Of a stretch of 14,171 nucleotides of DNA, positions 8,155-14,171 are shown one piece after another (position 1 is the stretch's first letter; each line of letters starts with the position of its first letter). Made by a program: the position numbers and the translations under genes. The stretch lies in NCBI GenBank assembly GCA_946543025.1, contig CAMNLN010000061.1, positions 1 to 14,171 on the forward strand, read 5' to 3'. The notes under the pieces were generated by a model. It was not told where the DNA came from. It worked only from the letters and a program-made list of their open reading frames with translations, and searched no databases. Origin of the DNA: an uncultured Verrucomicrobiota bacterium. GTDB taxonomy: Bacteria > Verrucomicrobiota > Kiritimatiellia > RFP12 > UBA1067.

Positions 8155-10267
8155 CGCGCGAGACGGCGGGGCGTACCGCGCCCATCTGCTCGTAGAGGTC
8201 GTCGGCCTCGGCCTGGAGCGCGGGGAGTTCGTCGCGGCTGGCCTGATAGCCGTCCACCCATGCCTTGACGCCGTTGTACCACTCGTTCTTCTTTTGTTTT
8301 TCCAGCCAGTTCGCAAGCCAGGTGTCTGCTGCCGCGCGGTCGGCCGCGTCCACTTTGTTGTCCTGGAGCATGAGCTGCACGAGCATCACCTGGCGGACGC
8401 GCGTCTGGTTGGCATGCAGGCGACGCATCGGATCGGCGAGCGTCTGCGCACGCTTCTGGTTGGGCGTGTCGAGGAGCGCGACGTTCACGCCGGCAGCGAA
8501 TTCATCCGCCGAGAACGTGCCGGCTTTCACGCCGTCGAAGGCGAGGTCGTAGCTGCCGGGCGCGAGGCCGGTGACGGCGAAGACTTCAAGGTTCAGCCGC
8601 TCGGTGAGCGGGTAGAGCGCGACGGCCCTCTCGTATTCGGGCAGTTTCGGGAAGGGCATCGCCTTCGGCGCGTAGGTGAAGGCGACTTCGTTCGGGGTTG
8701 CGCGGAGCGCGGTGACGGCGACGTTCATCGTCTCGCCGTGCCCCACTTTGGCGACCGTTTCCTTCGCGGCGTCGATCTGCACGCGCGCGACGAGCGGGGA
8801 AACGTGCATCGCGTCCAGGACGAGCGCGGCCATGATGAGATGCCCCTCGTTGCCGGGATGGACGCGGTCCGCGCAGAAGTGGTAGTCCGCCGCGTGGTCC
8901 TTGAAGAGTTGCGTGAGCGGCGCGTGGAATTCCACGAGGCCGAGGTTGCGGGCGGCGGCGAGTTCGCGCACGATCGTCGCGCAGGAGGCGAGGCCTGGGT
9001 CGTTGCAGAAGGGGAGGTTCGCCTTCTCGAACACGCCGTACTGGTCGTAGGGCGAGGGCGTCATCAGGACGGTCTTCATTCCGGCGTCGAGGAACCTTTC
9101 CGTGAGCTTTGTCATGTTCGCGCGATAGGATTCGATCGCGCTCTTGCGCGCGGCGGTCTCCTTTTCGGACGGCTCGGCGCTCTTCCAGCAGTTGCGGTTG
9201 ATGTCGTTCATGCCGAACATGAGGAACGCGCGGTCAGCCTTGAAGGACATGACGTCGCGGTCGAAGCGGCGTAGCCCGCCGCCGGCGGTGTCGCCGCTGC
9301 GTCCGCCGTTGATGAGGCGGACGTTCGAGCCGGGGTGGCGCAGGTCCTGGAAGACCTGAAGATAGTAGACGAACTTGCCGCCGTGAGTAATCGAGTCGCC
9401 GCAAAAGAGTACGCGCTCGCCGTCCGCGAAGCGTCCGACCGCGCCCGTGTCGCACGTCTTCATCACGAAATCGCGCAGGAAGTAGGCGGACGGGCGCACG
9501 CCGCCGCCGTGGTTGCCCTCGGTCTCGTGGAATTCGGTGTTCGGGTAGCCGCAGCTGCGGAGCGATGCGGCGAGCAGCTCGTTCTCCTCCACGCGGCATT
9601 TCCATTCCACGTCGCGTCCGCCCGTGAGAAAGCAGGCGGGCGGCAGGTTCGTGCCGCCGGCGTAGGCGAGGGGCGCCCATTCGTCGATCTTCGGCTGGAA
9701 CTGCGGGTCGGCGTCGCGGAAGCCGATCTTCCGCACGTTGAAGTGCTTGGTCATCTGTCCCGTCATCGGGGCGATGCCGGCGAGGTCGGCGGGGGCGTGC
9801 CCGTACCGTGCGAGCCATTTCGGATCGAGGCCGACCATCGCGGTGAGGTAGCCGCCGCCGGAAATGCCCGTGACGAACACCTTCTTCGGGTCGCCGCCGT
9901 AGCGGGCGATGTTGTCGAGCGTCCAGGCGACGGCGGCGGCCGCGTCGGAAACGCATTCCTCGGGCGTGGCTGTTTCGCCGGTCTTCTTGTCTTTGAGCAG
10001 GCGGTAGTTTGCCGCGACGAACGCGACGGGATCCTTGTCGGCCGCTTCTTCGGGCCAGCGCGCCGCGTGCTTGTTGCCGCCCACGAGCCCGCCTCCGTGG
10101 AAGTTGACGACGGTGGCGAAGTTGGTGACGCCGGCGGGCCACTTGACGTCGAGGACGCAGCGCGCGGCGGCGTCCGAGTAGCGGATGCCCTTTTCGACGT
10201 TGAAGGTGAGACCGAAGGCGACGAGGCCGAGGGCGTGGGCGAAGGTCAGGACGAGCTGCTTTTTCAT
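8132..10267 (-). CDS. Exported double esterase: alpha/beta hydrolase fused to SGNH hydrolase
   Basis: A 711-residue protein with two hydrolase domains. Residues 1 to about 20 form a signal peptide-like segment with two lysines and a hydrophobic core. The first domain (about 22-275) is an HSL/BD-FAE-type alpha/beta hydrolase: oxyanion HGGG (57-60), nucleophile Ser136 in GISGGG, Asp219 in GGRDVEW and His253 in EGNHGGG. The second (about 279-490) is an SGNH/GDSL hydrolase: GDSIT with Ser292, NGGRSGDT, GMND with Asn354, and DRVHPG with Asp467 and His470. A beta-rich part and a charged helical tail (about 590-711) follow. Such enzymes usually remove acetyl or feruloyl esters from polysaccharides. 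All catalytic residues are present in both halves, so both should be active. The start at 10267 lies 6 bases after a perfect -10 box, without a Shine-Dalgarno sequence. Confidence 0.88.
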   Translation of the reverse strand: MKKQLVLTFAHALGLVAFGLTFNVEKGIRYSDAAARCVLDVKWPAGVTNFATVVNFHGGGLVGGNKHAARWPEEAADKDPVAFVAANYRLLKDKKTGETATPEECVSDAAAAVAWTLDNIARYGGDPKKVFVTGISGGGYLTAMVGLDPKWLARYGHAPADLAGIAPMTGQMTKHFNVRKIGFRDADPQFQPKIDEWAPLAYAGGTNLPPACFLTGGRDVEWKCRVEENELLAASLRSCGYPNTEFHETEGNHGGGVRPSAYFLRDFVMKTCDTGAVGRFADGERVLFCGDSITHGGKFVYYLQVFQDLRHPGSNVRLINGGRSGDTAGGGLRRFDRDVMSFKADRAFLMFGMNDINRNCWKSAEPSEKETAARKSAIESYRANMTKLTERFLDAGMKTVLMTPSPYDQYGVFEKANLPFCNDPGLASCATIVRELAAARNLGLVEFHAPLTQLFKDHAADYHFCADRVHPGNEGHLIMAALVLDAMHVSPLVARVQIDAAKETVAKVGHGETMNVAVTALRATPNEVAFTYAPKAMPFPKLPEYERAVALYPLTERLNLEVFAVTGLAPGSYDLAFDGVKAGTFSADEFAAGVNVALLDTPNQKRAQTLADPMRRLHANQTRVRQVMLVQLMLQDNKVDAADRAAADTWLANWLEKQKKNEWYNGVKAWVDGYQASRDELPALQAEADDLYEQMGAVRPAVSRVTIRPAR

Positions 10268-10273
10268 GCGAAG

Positions 10274-10284
10274 ATTATAGCATA
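10274..10284 (-). promoter_or_regulatory. Extended -10 promoter of the double-esterase gene
   Basis: The minus strand reads TATGCTATAAT, identical to the fabH box. TATAAT ends 6 bases before the ATG at 10267, so transcription should start on the A of the ATG itself, giving a leaderless mRNA. The TAA stop codon of the methyltransferase gene (10277-10275) is part of this -10 hexamer. No clear -35 box is seen. Confidence 0.65.
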
Positions 10285-11021
10285 ACGCGGCGGAAGAAGG
10301 CGGCGGCGACGGCGAATGCCGAGACGACGTTGAGCGAGTTTTTCATGCCGTGGGAGGGAATCTCCAAGACGGCGTCGGCCGCCGCCACGACGTCGGGATC
10401 AAGGCCGAAGCGCTCGTTGCCGAGGAGAAGGGCACAGGGGAAGGTCGGCGTGACGGTTGAAATGTCGGCGGCGCCGTCGGCCGTCTCGAGGGCGTAGACG
10501 ACATGGCCCTCGGCGTGGAGGCGGTCGATGATGTCGCGGATGTCGCCGGCGTGTTCCCATGAGACGGTCTCGTCCGCGCCAAGCGCGGTCTTCTTCACCT
10601 GCGGGTTGTCCGGACCGGGGGTGTAGCCGCAGAGCATGAGGCGCTCGACGCCAAAGAAGTCGGCCGTGCGGAAGATGCCGCCGGCGTTGAAGGCGGAGCG
10701 GATGTTGTCGGCGACGACGACAAGCCGATCGCCTGCCGGCGGATGCGCGGGCCGCGACTTGTTGTCCGTGGTGCGGATGCCCATCTCGGCGTCGGTGACC
10801 TTGGCGCGCTTGTCCACGCGCTCAAGGGGCACGAGGGCGGCCTGGATGGCGCGCGGGGTGGTGCCTGGCTGGAGCAGATGGGCGAGGCCGATGAGGCGCT
10901 TGGACTCTGCGGTGCGCAGGAAGTCGAACGCGGCGGCGCGCGCGGCGTCCGTGCCGTCGTCGAGCGCCGTGCGGACGAGGCGCAGCGCCGTCCGCCATTC
11001 GTCTGTGGAAAGGTCGATCAT
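10275..11021 (-). CDS. SpoU/TrmH-family RNA 2'-O-methyltransferase
   Basis: Transfers a methyl group from S-adenosylmethionine to a ribose 2'-OH in tRNA or rRNA. The 248 residues have the three SPOUT motifs: motif 1 NIRSAFNAGGIFRTAD (106-121), motif 2 LLGNERFGL (199-207) and motif 3 IPSHGMKNSLNV (221-232), which form the knotted cofactor site. The N-terminal 95 residues are helical and charged and do not look like the L30e-like domain of RlmB, so the target (tRNA Gm18-type or other) is open. The start at 11021 is preceded by a -10 box 9 bases away and no Shine-Dalgarno site. The stop overlaps the promoter of the downstream esterase gene. The LamG gene is divergent upstream. Confidence 0.9.
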   Translation of the reverse strand: MIDLSTDEWRTALRLVRTALDDGTDAARAAAFDFLRTAESKRLIGLAHLLQPGTTPRAIQAALVPLERVDKRAKVTDAEMGIRTTDNKSRPAHPPAGDRLVVVADNIRSAFNAGGIFRTADFFGVERLMLCGYTPGPDNPQVKKTALGADETVSWEHAGDIRDIIDRLHAEGHVVYALETADGAADISTVTPTFPCALLLGNERFGLDPDVVAAADAVLEIPSHGMKNSLNVVSAFAVAAAFFRRVML

Positions 11022-11030
11022 GCCGGGAAA

Positions 11031-11041
11031 AGTATAGCATA
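11031..11041 (-). promoter_or_regulatory. Extended -10 promoter of the methyltransferase gene
   Basis: The minus strand reads TATGCTATACT; TATACT ends 9 bases before the ATG at 11021. The predicted leader is 0-4 bases, so this mRNA is also probably leaderless. The -35 position shows no consensus match. Confidence 0.62.
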
Positions 11042-11074
11042 TTTCGTTTGCCCGGCGTGTATGGGCGAGGGCAG

Positions 11075-11103
11075 TTGCGAGAAAGGCTGGAATGTGATAG
11101 CAT
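11075..11103 (+). promoter_or_regulatory. Promoter of the LamG gene
   Basis: TTGCGA (11075-11080) and TAGCAT (11098-11103) are 17 bases apart, with TG at 11094... as part of TGTGATAGCAT (11093-11103). Between them lies AAAGGCTGGAAT (11082-11093), which recurs exactly in the promoter at the right end of the window (14101-14112). Transcription would start near 11110, leaving a leader of about 70 bases. Confidence 0.55.
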
Positions 11104-11180
11104 GTCCTCCGGTACAGTCATGTCCGGGTGAAGTCTGCGCGCCGCGCGAACGGCGCGCGCCGAAGAGAAAGAGCGCAAGA
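11104..11180 (+). other. mRNA leader of the LamG gene with a strong GC hairpin
   Basis: GCGCGCCG (11137-11144) pairs perfectly with CGGCGCGC (11151-11158) around a six-base loop, CGCGAA. No T-tract follows, so it is not a terminator. The purine-rich stretch 11163-11173 after it probably acts as a weak ribosome binding site for the ATG at 11181. The block AAGTCTGCGCG (11131-11141), which includes the start of the hairpin, is repeated at 14161-14171. The stem could stabilise the mRNA or limit ribosome access. Confidence 0.5.
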
Positions 11181-14042
11181 ATGAAGAGATTGTTGACGAT
11201 TGCGGCGGCGATTGGAGGCGTTGCGCTGCTGTCCGTGACGGCGCGCGGCGCCGTCGTGCTGAAGAACGCCGACTGGGCGACGGATACGTTCCCCACGAAC
11301 GGCATGGGCGCGGCGCACGGGCAGTTCCCGTCCGGCGTGAAGGACTTCACCGTGGAGGCGTGGGTGAAGCCGTCGAAGAACGTCAAGTCGAACGGCACGT
11401 ACGGCAACTGGATCTACGCCAACATGGGCGGCGGCAACGGACGGTACATCTTCCTCATCTACGGCGGGCGGCTGTGCTCGTTCCACGCGAGCCCGCGCGG
11501 CTGGTACGAGGCGGCCGGGGACGGCGGCGTGATCCCGGTGGGCACGTGGACGCACGTGGCGATGGCGCGGACGAGCACGTCCATCAAGTTCTACGTGAAC
11601 GGCCAGTTCGTCTCCGAGACGAACGCCGTGAACGGAGGGTCGTTCCTCGCCGCGCCGACGGGCGGATCGCAGACGATCGGCAACCAGCATTCTGGGCTGA
11701 ACAACACGGAAAACGCCAACAACGACCGCGTGTTCCAGGGCCGCCTCTCGGACGTGCGCGTCTGGACGACGGAGCGGACAGCGGAGGAGATCGCGGCCAA
11801 CTACGCGAAGCGCCTGCGCGGGAACGAGGAGAACCTGTTCACCTACGTGCCGTTCTCCGACGCGCACGACGGCCTCGCGCGGAACTGGGCGGACGGCCTC
11901 AACCTCGTGGTGCCGCCGCAGTACCGGCTGGTGGAGGACGCGGAGATCGACGCGAAGTTCACGGAGCGACCGCGCCTGCCGCCGCTCGCCCCGGCCCGCG
12001 CGTTCCATTCCAACTGGGGAGATCACGGCCATGCCGTGACGGCGGACGTGCGGCTGACGGGCGTGCAGTTCACGGTGGAGGCCTGGCTGCGGCCGACCTC
12101 GCGGCGCGACGCGCCGATCTACTGGATGGGGCAGTACGAGTTCGGCCATGCCGGATGGCTGGGGTTTGCGTTCGCGCACAATTCGCTGAGGCCGGCCCTC
12201 TTCATCGGCAATTCGTCCGCGAATCGCGCGTACGCGGCGGCCGAGGATGTTCCGCTGCACGAGTGGACGCACGTGGCGATCGTGCGCGACCATGGCACGG
12301 TGGCGGTCTACACGAACGGTCTGCTCTCGGCCACGCGCACGGTCAACAGCGCCAACGCCGAGGCGGCGGCGCCCGACGCGCCGCTCACGCTGGCCGTCGC
12401 GGCTCCGCAGTACAATGGCGCGTACGGGGGCGACATGCGCGACGTGCGGGTGTGGAACACGGCGCGGACGGCCGACGAGATCGCGGACAACTTCGACAAG
12501 CGGCTGGTCGGCAAGGAGGCCGGACTGCTGGGCTACTGGCCGATGGACGAAGGCTACGGCACGAACGTGTACAACAAGGTGACGGGCGCGGCGGCGGCCA
12601 TGGACGCCAACTTCAGCTGGTCGCCCGACCGCTACCTCCGCGTACGGACGACAACCGCCAACACGGGCATCGCGACGCACGCGCGCCTGACGGCCGGAGA
12701 CTTCACGCTTGAGGCGTGGGTGCGCGTTCCATCTCCGACGCCGCAGTCGCGCGGCTACATCATCGGGCAGTGGGCCAACGGCTACAACCCGTCGTGGGTG
12801 ACGCTCTGCTTCGATTGGCACGGTAGCCTTGAGCCGGCGCTGCGCATCGGCAGCAACGGAGCGACCACCAACGCGACGCACGTCTTTTCCGCCGGCGCGA
12901 TCCGGACGAACGAATGGAACCACGTGGCGGCCACGCGGGAGGGGAGCACGGTCAAGATGTACCTCAACGGCAAGCTGACGCGTACCGGGTCGTATGCGTG
13001 CGACGACCCGCTGCCGCCGGCGAACATCAGCCTGCTGGCGCTCAACAACTCGCTCCGGCTCAACGGCGACGTGCGCGAGCTGCGCGCCTGGAACCTGGCG
13101 CGGACGGGCGAGGAGATCGCCGAGGCGATGAACCGCACGCTCGTCGGCAACGAAGAGGGGCTGGCAGGGTATTGGCCGTGCTGCGAAACGGCCGACGCCG
13201 GATGCGTCTACGATTGGGTCTCGAGCGCAAGCCATGCGTACGTCGAGGGCGTGTCGTCCGCGAGCGACTCTGCGCCGGCGCTCGCGCCCTCGCGCGAAGG
13301 CCGGACGCTGATGCCGTCCTTCGACGGCGCCTGGAGCGACGTGATGCGTACGGGCGTGGGAATCGACGTGCAGGACTTCACGTTCGAGACGTGGGTCTAT
13401 CCGACGGCCTACCCGTCCGGCCAGTGGCTCGGGCGCGAGTCCTTCCTTTTCAGCCAGTGGAAGAACGGCGGCGACGCGCACCGGTTCCTGATCGGATTCA
13501 ACCAGATGAACCACTTCGGCGTGTTTCTGGGCGGGAATGACGAAGATGGAAACGCGGGTGGCTGGCGGTTGTCCGCGTCCGAAACGCCGCTCAACACGTG
13601 GACGCACCTTGCGGCGACGCGCGAGGGGGCGACGTTGCGCCTCTACGTGAACGGCGTGCTTGACTCGACGTTCGAGAACTTCTCGACGATCTCCCCGTGG
13701 TCGGAGAGCGCACAGCTGAAGCTGACGCTGGGCGGCACGGACGACGCCTATCCGGGCGACTACTCGCGGATGCTCCACGGCTCGATGCGCGAGGCGCGCG
13801 TGTGGAACAGGGCGTGCTCGGCCGAGGAGATCGCGGCCAACTGCAGGAGCCGCCTGTACGGCACGGAGGCGGGTCTGGTCGGCTACTGGCCGCTTGACGA
13901 GACGGGCGGGACCGTTCTCACGAACGCGCTCGTTCGCGGCGGCGCGCCTGGCCCGGACGGATTCATGATCTCCGGCTGGGACTACGTTGAACCGCTGGCG
14001 CTCGCCGACCCGCCGAAAGGCCTCTCGGTCATCATCCGATAG
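11181..14042 (+). CDS. Secreted protein of four LamG/concanavalin-like modules
   Basis: A 953-residue exported protein. A signal peptide is clear (residues 1 to about 21, KRLLT followed by a hydrophobic run, cleavage near SVTA). Four LamG-like jelly-roll modules follow at about 28-228, 273-457, 485-669 and 706-907. Each has an F-T-x-E-x-W strand (56, 297, 508, 733), a W-T/N-H-x-A strand, a Y-x-N-G turn, an R-x-W motif, and the tail E-E/D-I-A ... G-x-E ... GYWP-D/C-E (changed to TYVPFSD in module 1). Such modules bind glycans or proteins outside the cell. No catalytic domain, PEP-CTERM, sorting motif or C-terminal membrane segment is seen; the end is a short tail after the fourth module. The frame is open from 10743, but the earlier part is antisense of the methyltransferase gene. 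The ligand is unknown. Confidence 0.88.
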   Translation: MKRLLTIAAAIGGVALLSVTARGAVVLKNADWATDTFPTNGMGAAHGQFPSGVKDFTVEAWVKPSKNVKSNGTYGNWIYANMGGGNGRYIFLIYGGRLCSFHASPRGWYEAAGDGGVIPVGTWTHVAMARTSTSIKFYVNGQFVSETNAVNGGSFLAAPTGGSQTIGNQHSGLNNTENANNDRVFQGRLSDVRVWTTERTAEEIAANYAKRLRGNEENLFTYVPFSDAHDGLARNWADGLNLVVPPQYRLVEDAEIDAKFTERPRLPPLAPARAFHSNWGDHGHAVTADVRLTGVQFTVEAWLRPTSRRDAPIYWMGQYEFGHAGWLGFAFAHNSLRPALFIGNSSANRAYAAAEDVPLHEWTHVAIVRDHGTVAVYTNGLLSATRTVNSANAEAAAPDAPLTLAVAAPQYNGAYGGDMRDVRVWNTARTADEIADNFDKRLVGKEAGLLGYWPMDEGYGTNVYNKVTGAAAAMDANFSWSPDRYLRVRTTTANTGIATHARLTAGDFTLEAWVRVPSPTPQSRGYIIGQWANGYNPSWVTLCFDWHGSLEPALRIGSNGATTNATHVFSAGAIRTNEWNHVAATREGSTVKMYLNGKLTRTGSYACDDPLPPANISLLALNNSLRLNGDVRELRAWNLARTGEEIAEAMNRTLVGNEEGLAGYWPCCETADAGCVYDWVSSASHAYVEGVSSASDSAPALAPSREGRTLMPSFDGAWSDVMRTGVGIDVQDFTFETWVYPTAYPSGQWLGRESFLFSQWKNGGDAHRFLIGFNQMNHFGVFLGGNDEDGNAGGWRLSASETPLNTWTHLAATREGATLRLYVNGVLDSTFENFSTISPWSESAQLKLTLGGTDDAYPGDYSRMLHGSMREARVWNRACSAEEIAANCRSRLYGTEAGLVGYWPLDETGGTVLTNALVRGGAPGPDGFMISGWDYVEPLALADPPKGLSVIIR
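11262..13901 (+). repeat. Four diverged LamG modules within one gene
   Basis: Module boundaries on DNA are about 11262-11864, 11997-12551, 12633-13187 and 13296-13901. The units are clearly homologous at protein level but diverged in DNA. The best conserved part is the 3' end of each unit, coding for the T-A/G-E/D-E-I-A helix and the GYWP motif. Linkers of about 16-45 residues separate the modules. Confidence 0.8.
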
Positions 14043-14048
14043 GCGGAG

Positions 14049-14087
14049 GCCCGAACGACGAGCGGTGCGCGGTTCGGGCGAAGTTTT
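14049..14087 (+). terminator. Rho-independent terminator after the LamG gene
   Basis: GCCCGAAC (14049-14056) and GTTCGGGC (14072-14079) form a perfect 8-base stem with a 15-base loop. The stem is followed by GAAG and TTTT (14084-14087). It starts 7 bases after the stop codon. The T-tract is short and the loop large, so efficiency may be modest. Confidence 0.65.
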
Positions 14088-14092
14088 CGGAC

Positions 14093-14122
14093 TTGCGGAA
14101 AAAGGCTGGAATATGGTATGTT
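14093..14122 (+). promoter_or_regulatory. Promoter of a gene beyond the right edge
   Basis: TTGCGG (14093-14098) and TATGTT (14117-14122) are 18 bases apart, with the extended box TATGGTATGTT at 14112-14122. The spacer holds AAAGGCTGGAAT (14101-14112), identical to the LamG promoter at 11082-11093. The gene it drives lies outside the window; by analogy it may code for another exported LamG-type protein, which is inference. Confidence 0.55.
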
Positions 14123-14127
14123 ATCGC

Positions 14128-14149
14128 CTTGTACGATTCTTGTACGATT
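14128..14149 (+). repeat. Perfect 11-base tandem repeat in the right-end leader
   Basis: CTTGTACGATT occurs at 14128-14138 and again at 14139-14149 with no mismatch or gap. It begins at the expected transcription start of the neighbouring promoter. The leader of the LamG gene lacks the duplication and is shorter by exactly 11 bases between the two shared blocks. Confidence 0.85.
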
Positions 14150-14171
14150 GTAGTTAGGCAAAGTCTGCGCG
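14150..14171 (+). other. Start of a second copy of the LamG leader, cut by the window edge
   Basis: The window ends in AAGTCTGCGCG (14161-14171), identical to 11131-11141, where the LamG leader enters its GC hairpin. A hairpin and a start codon are expected a few dozen bases further right. Confidence 0.6.

Noticed and set aside
5599..8316. Upstream extension of the glycosyltransferase frame
   Set aside because: It is the antisense of the glycosidase-like gene. Family similarity begins exactly at the ATG at 5598, next to its own -10 box.
11137..11158. GC hairpin as a transcription terminator
   Set aside because: No T-tract follows on either strand, and it lies in the leader just before a start codon.
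10743..11180. N-terminal extension of the LamG frame
   Set aside because: It overlaps the methyltransferase gene in antisense and would bury the signal peptide that begins at 11181.
11118..13778. Long minus-strand open frame opposite the LamG gene
   Set aside because: Arg/Val/His-rich, motif-free antisense frame; the plus-strand LamG modules are clear.
14101..14124. Sigma-54 type promoter suggested by the GG and TG dinucleotides
   Set aside because: The GG/GC pair at -24/-12 with the required spacing is absent; a sigma-70 extended -10 explains both copies better.
1..14171. CRISPR array, tRNA, rRNA, insertion sequence or defence system
   Set aside because: No regularly spaced repeats, cloverleaf, rRNA segment, transposase motif or defence-gene motif was recognised on either strand by reading; no search tools were available.

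Overview
The window is GC-rich with tightly packed bacterial genes. The genes themselves point to a member of the PVC group, most likely an uncultured Kiritimatiellota-type (or Lentisphaerae-type) bacterium from a glycan-rich habitat such as an animal gut. The grounds are a secreted protein built of four LamG modules, an exported fused double esterase, a secreted glycosidase-like protein, and many codons ending in G or C. This placement is an inference from gene style; no rRNA or other marker gene is present.

Layout. (1) 1-4582, plus strand: a promoter, then fabH (TTG start), fabF, fabZ and recJ in close order, so a fatty-acid elongation operon with a DNA-repair exonuclease at its end. (2) 4585-5598, minus strand: a membrane-anchored family 2 glycosyltransferase, convergent with recJ. 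(3) 5704-8154, plus strand: a secreted protein with a probable TIM-barrel glycosidase core, divergent from the glycosyltransferase. (4) 8132-10267, minus strand: an exported fusion of an alpha/beta-hydrolase esterase and an SGNH/GDSL esterase, whose 3' end overlaps the glycosidase gene. (5) 10275-11021, minus strand: a SpoU/TrmH-type RNA 2'-O-methyltransferase. (6) 11181-14042, plus strand: a secreted protein of four LamG modules, followed by a hairpin terminator and a second promoter/leader for a gene beyond the window.

How they may work together: the glycosidase-like protein and the double esterase are adjacent, convergent and both exported, which suggests deacylation plus cleavage of an acylated glycan. 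The LamG protein could bind glycan or protein outside the cell. The fab genes, recJ and the methyltransferase are housekeeping.

The most interesting signals are regulatory. Seven candidate promoters share an extended -10 box close to TATG-S-TATAMT. For the three minus-strand genes this box lies only 6-9 bases from the ATG, which predicts leaderless mRNAs. The LamG gene and the unseen next gene share a promoter/leader with two identical blocks, whose spacing differs by exactly one copy of an 11-base tandem repeat. I found no defence system, CRISPR array, tRNA, rRNA or insertion sequence.
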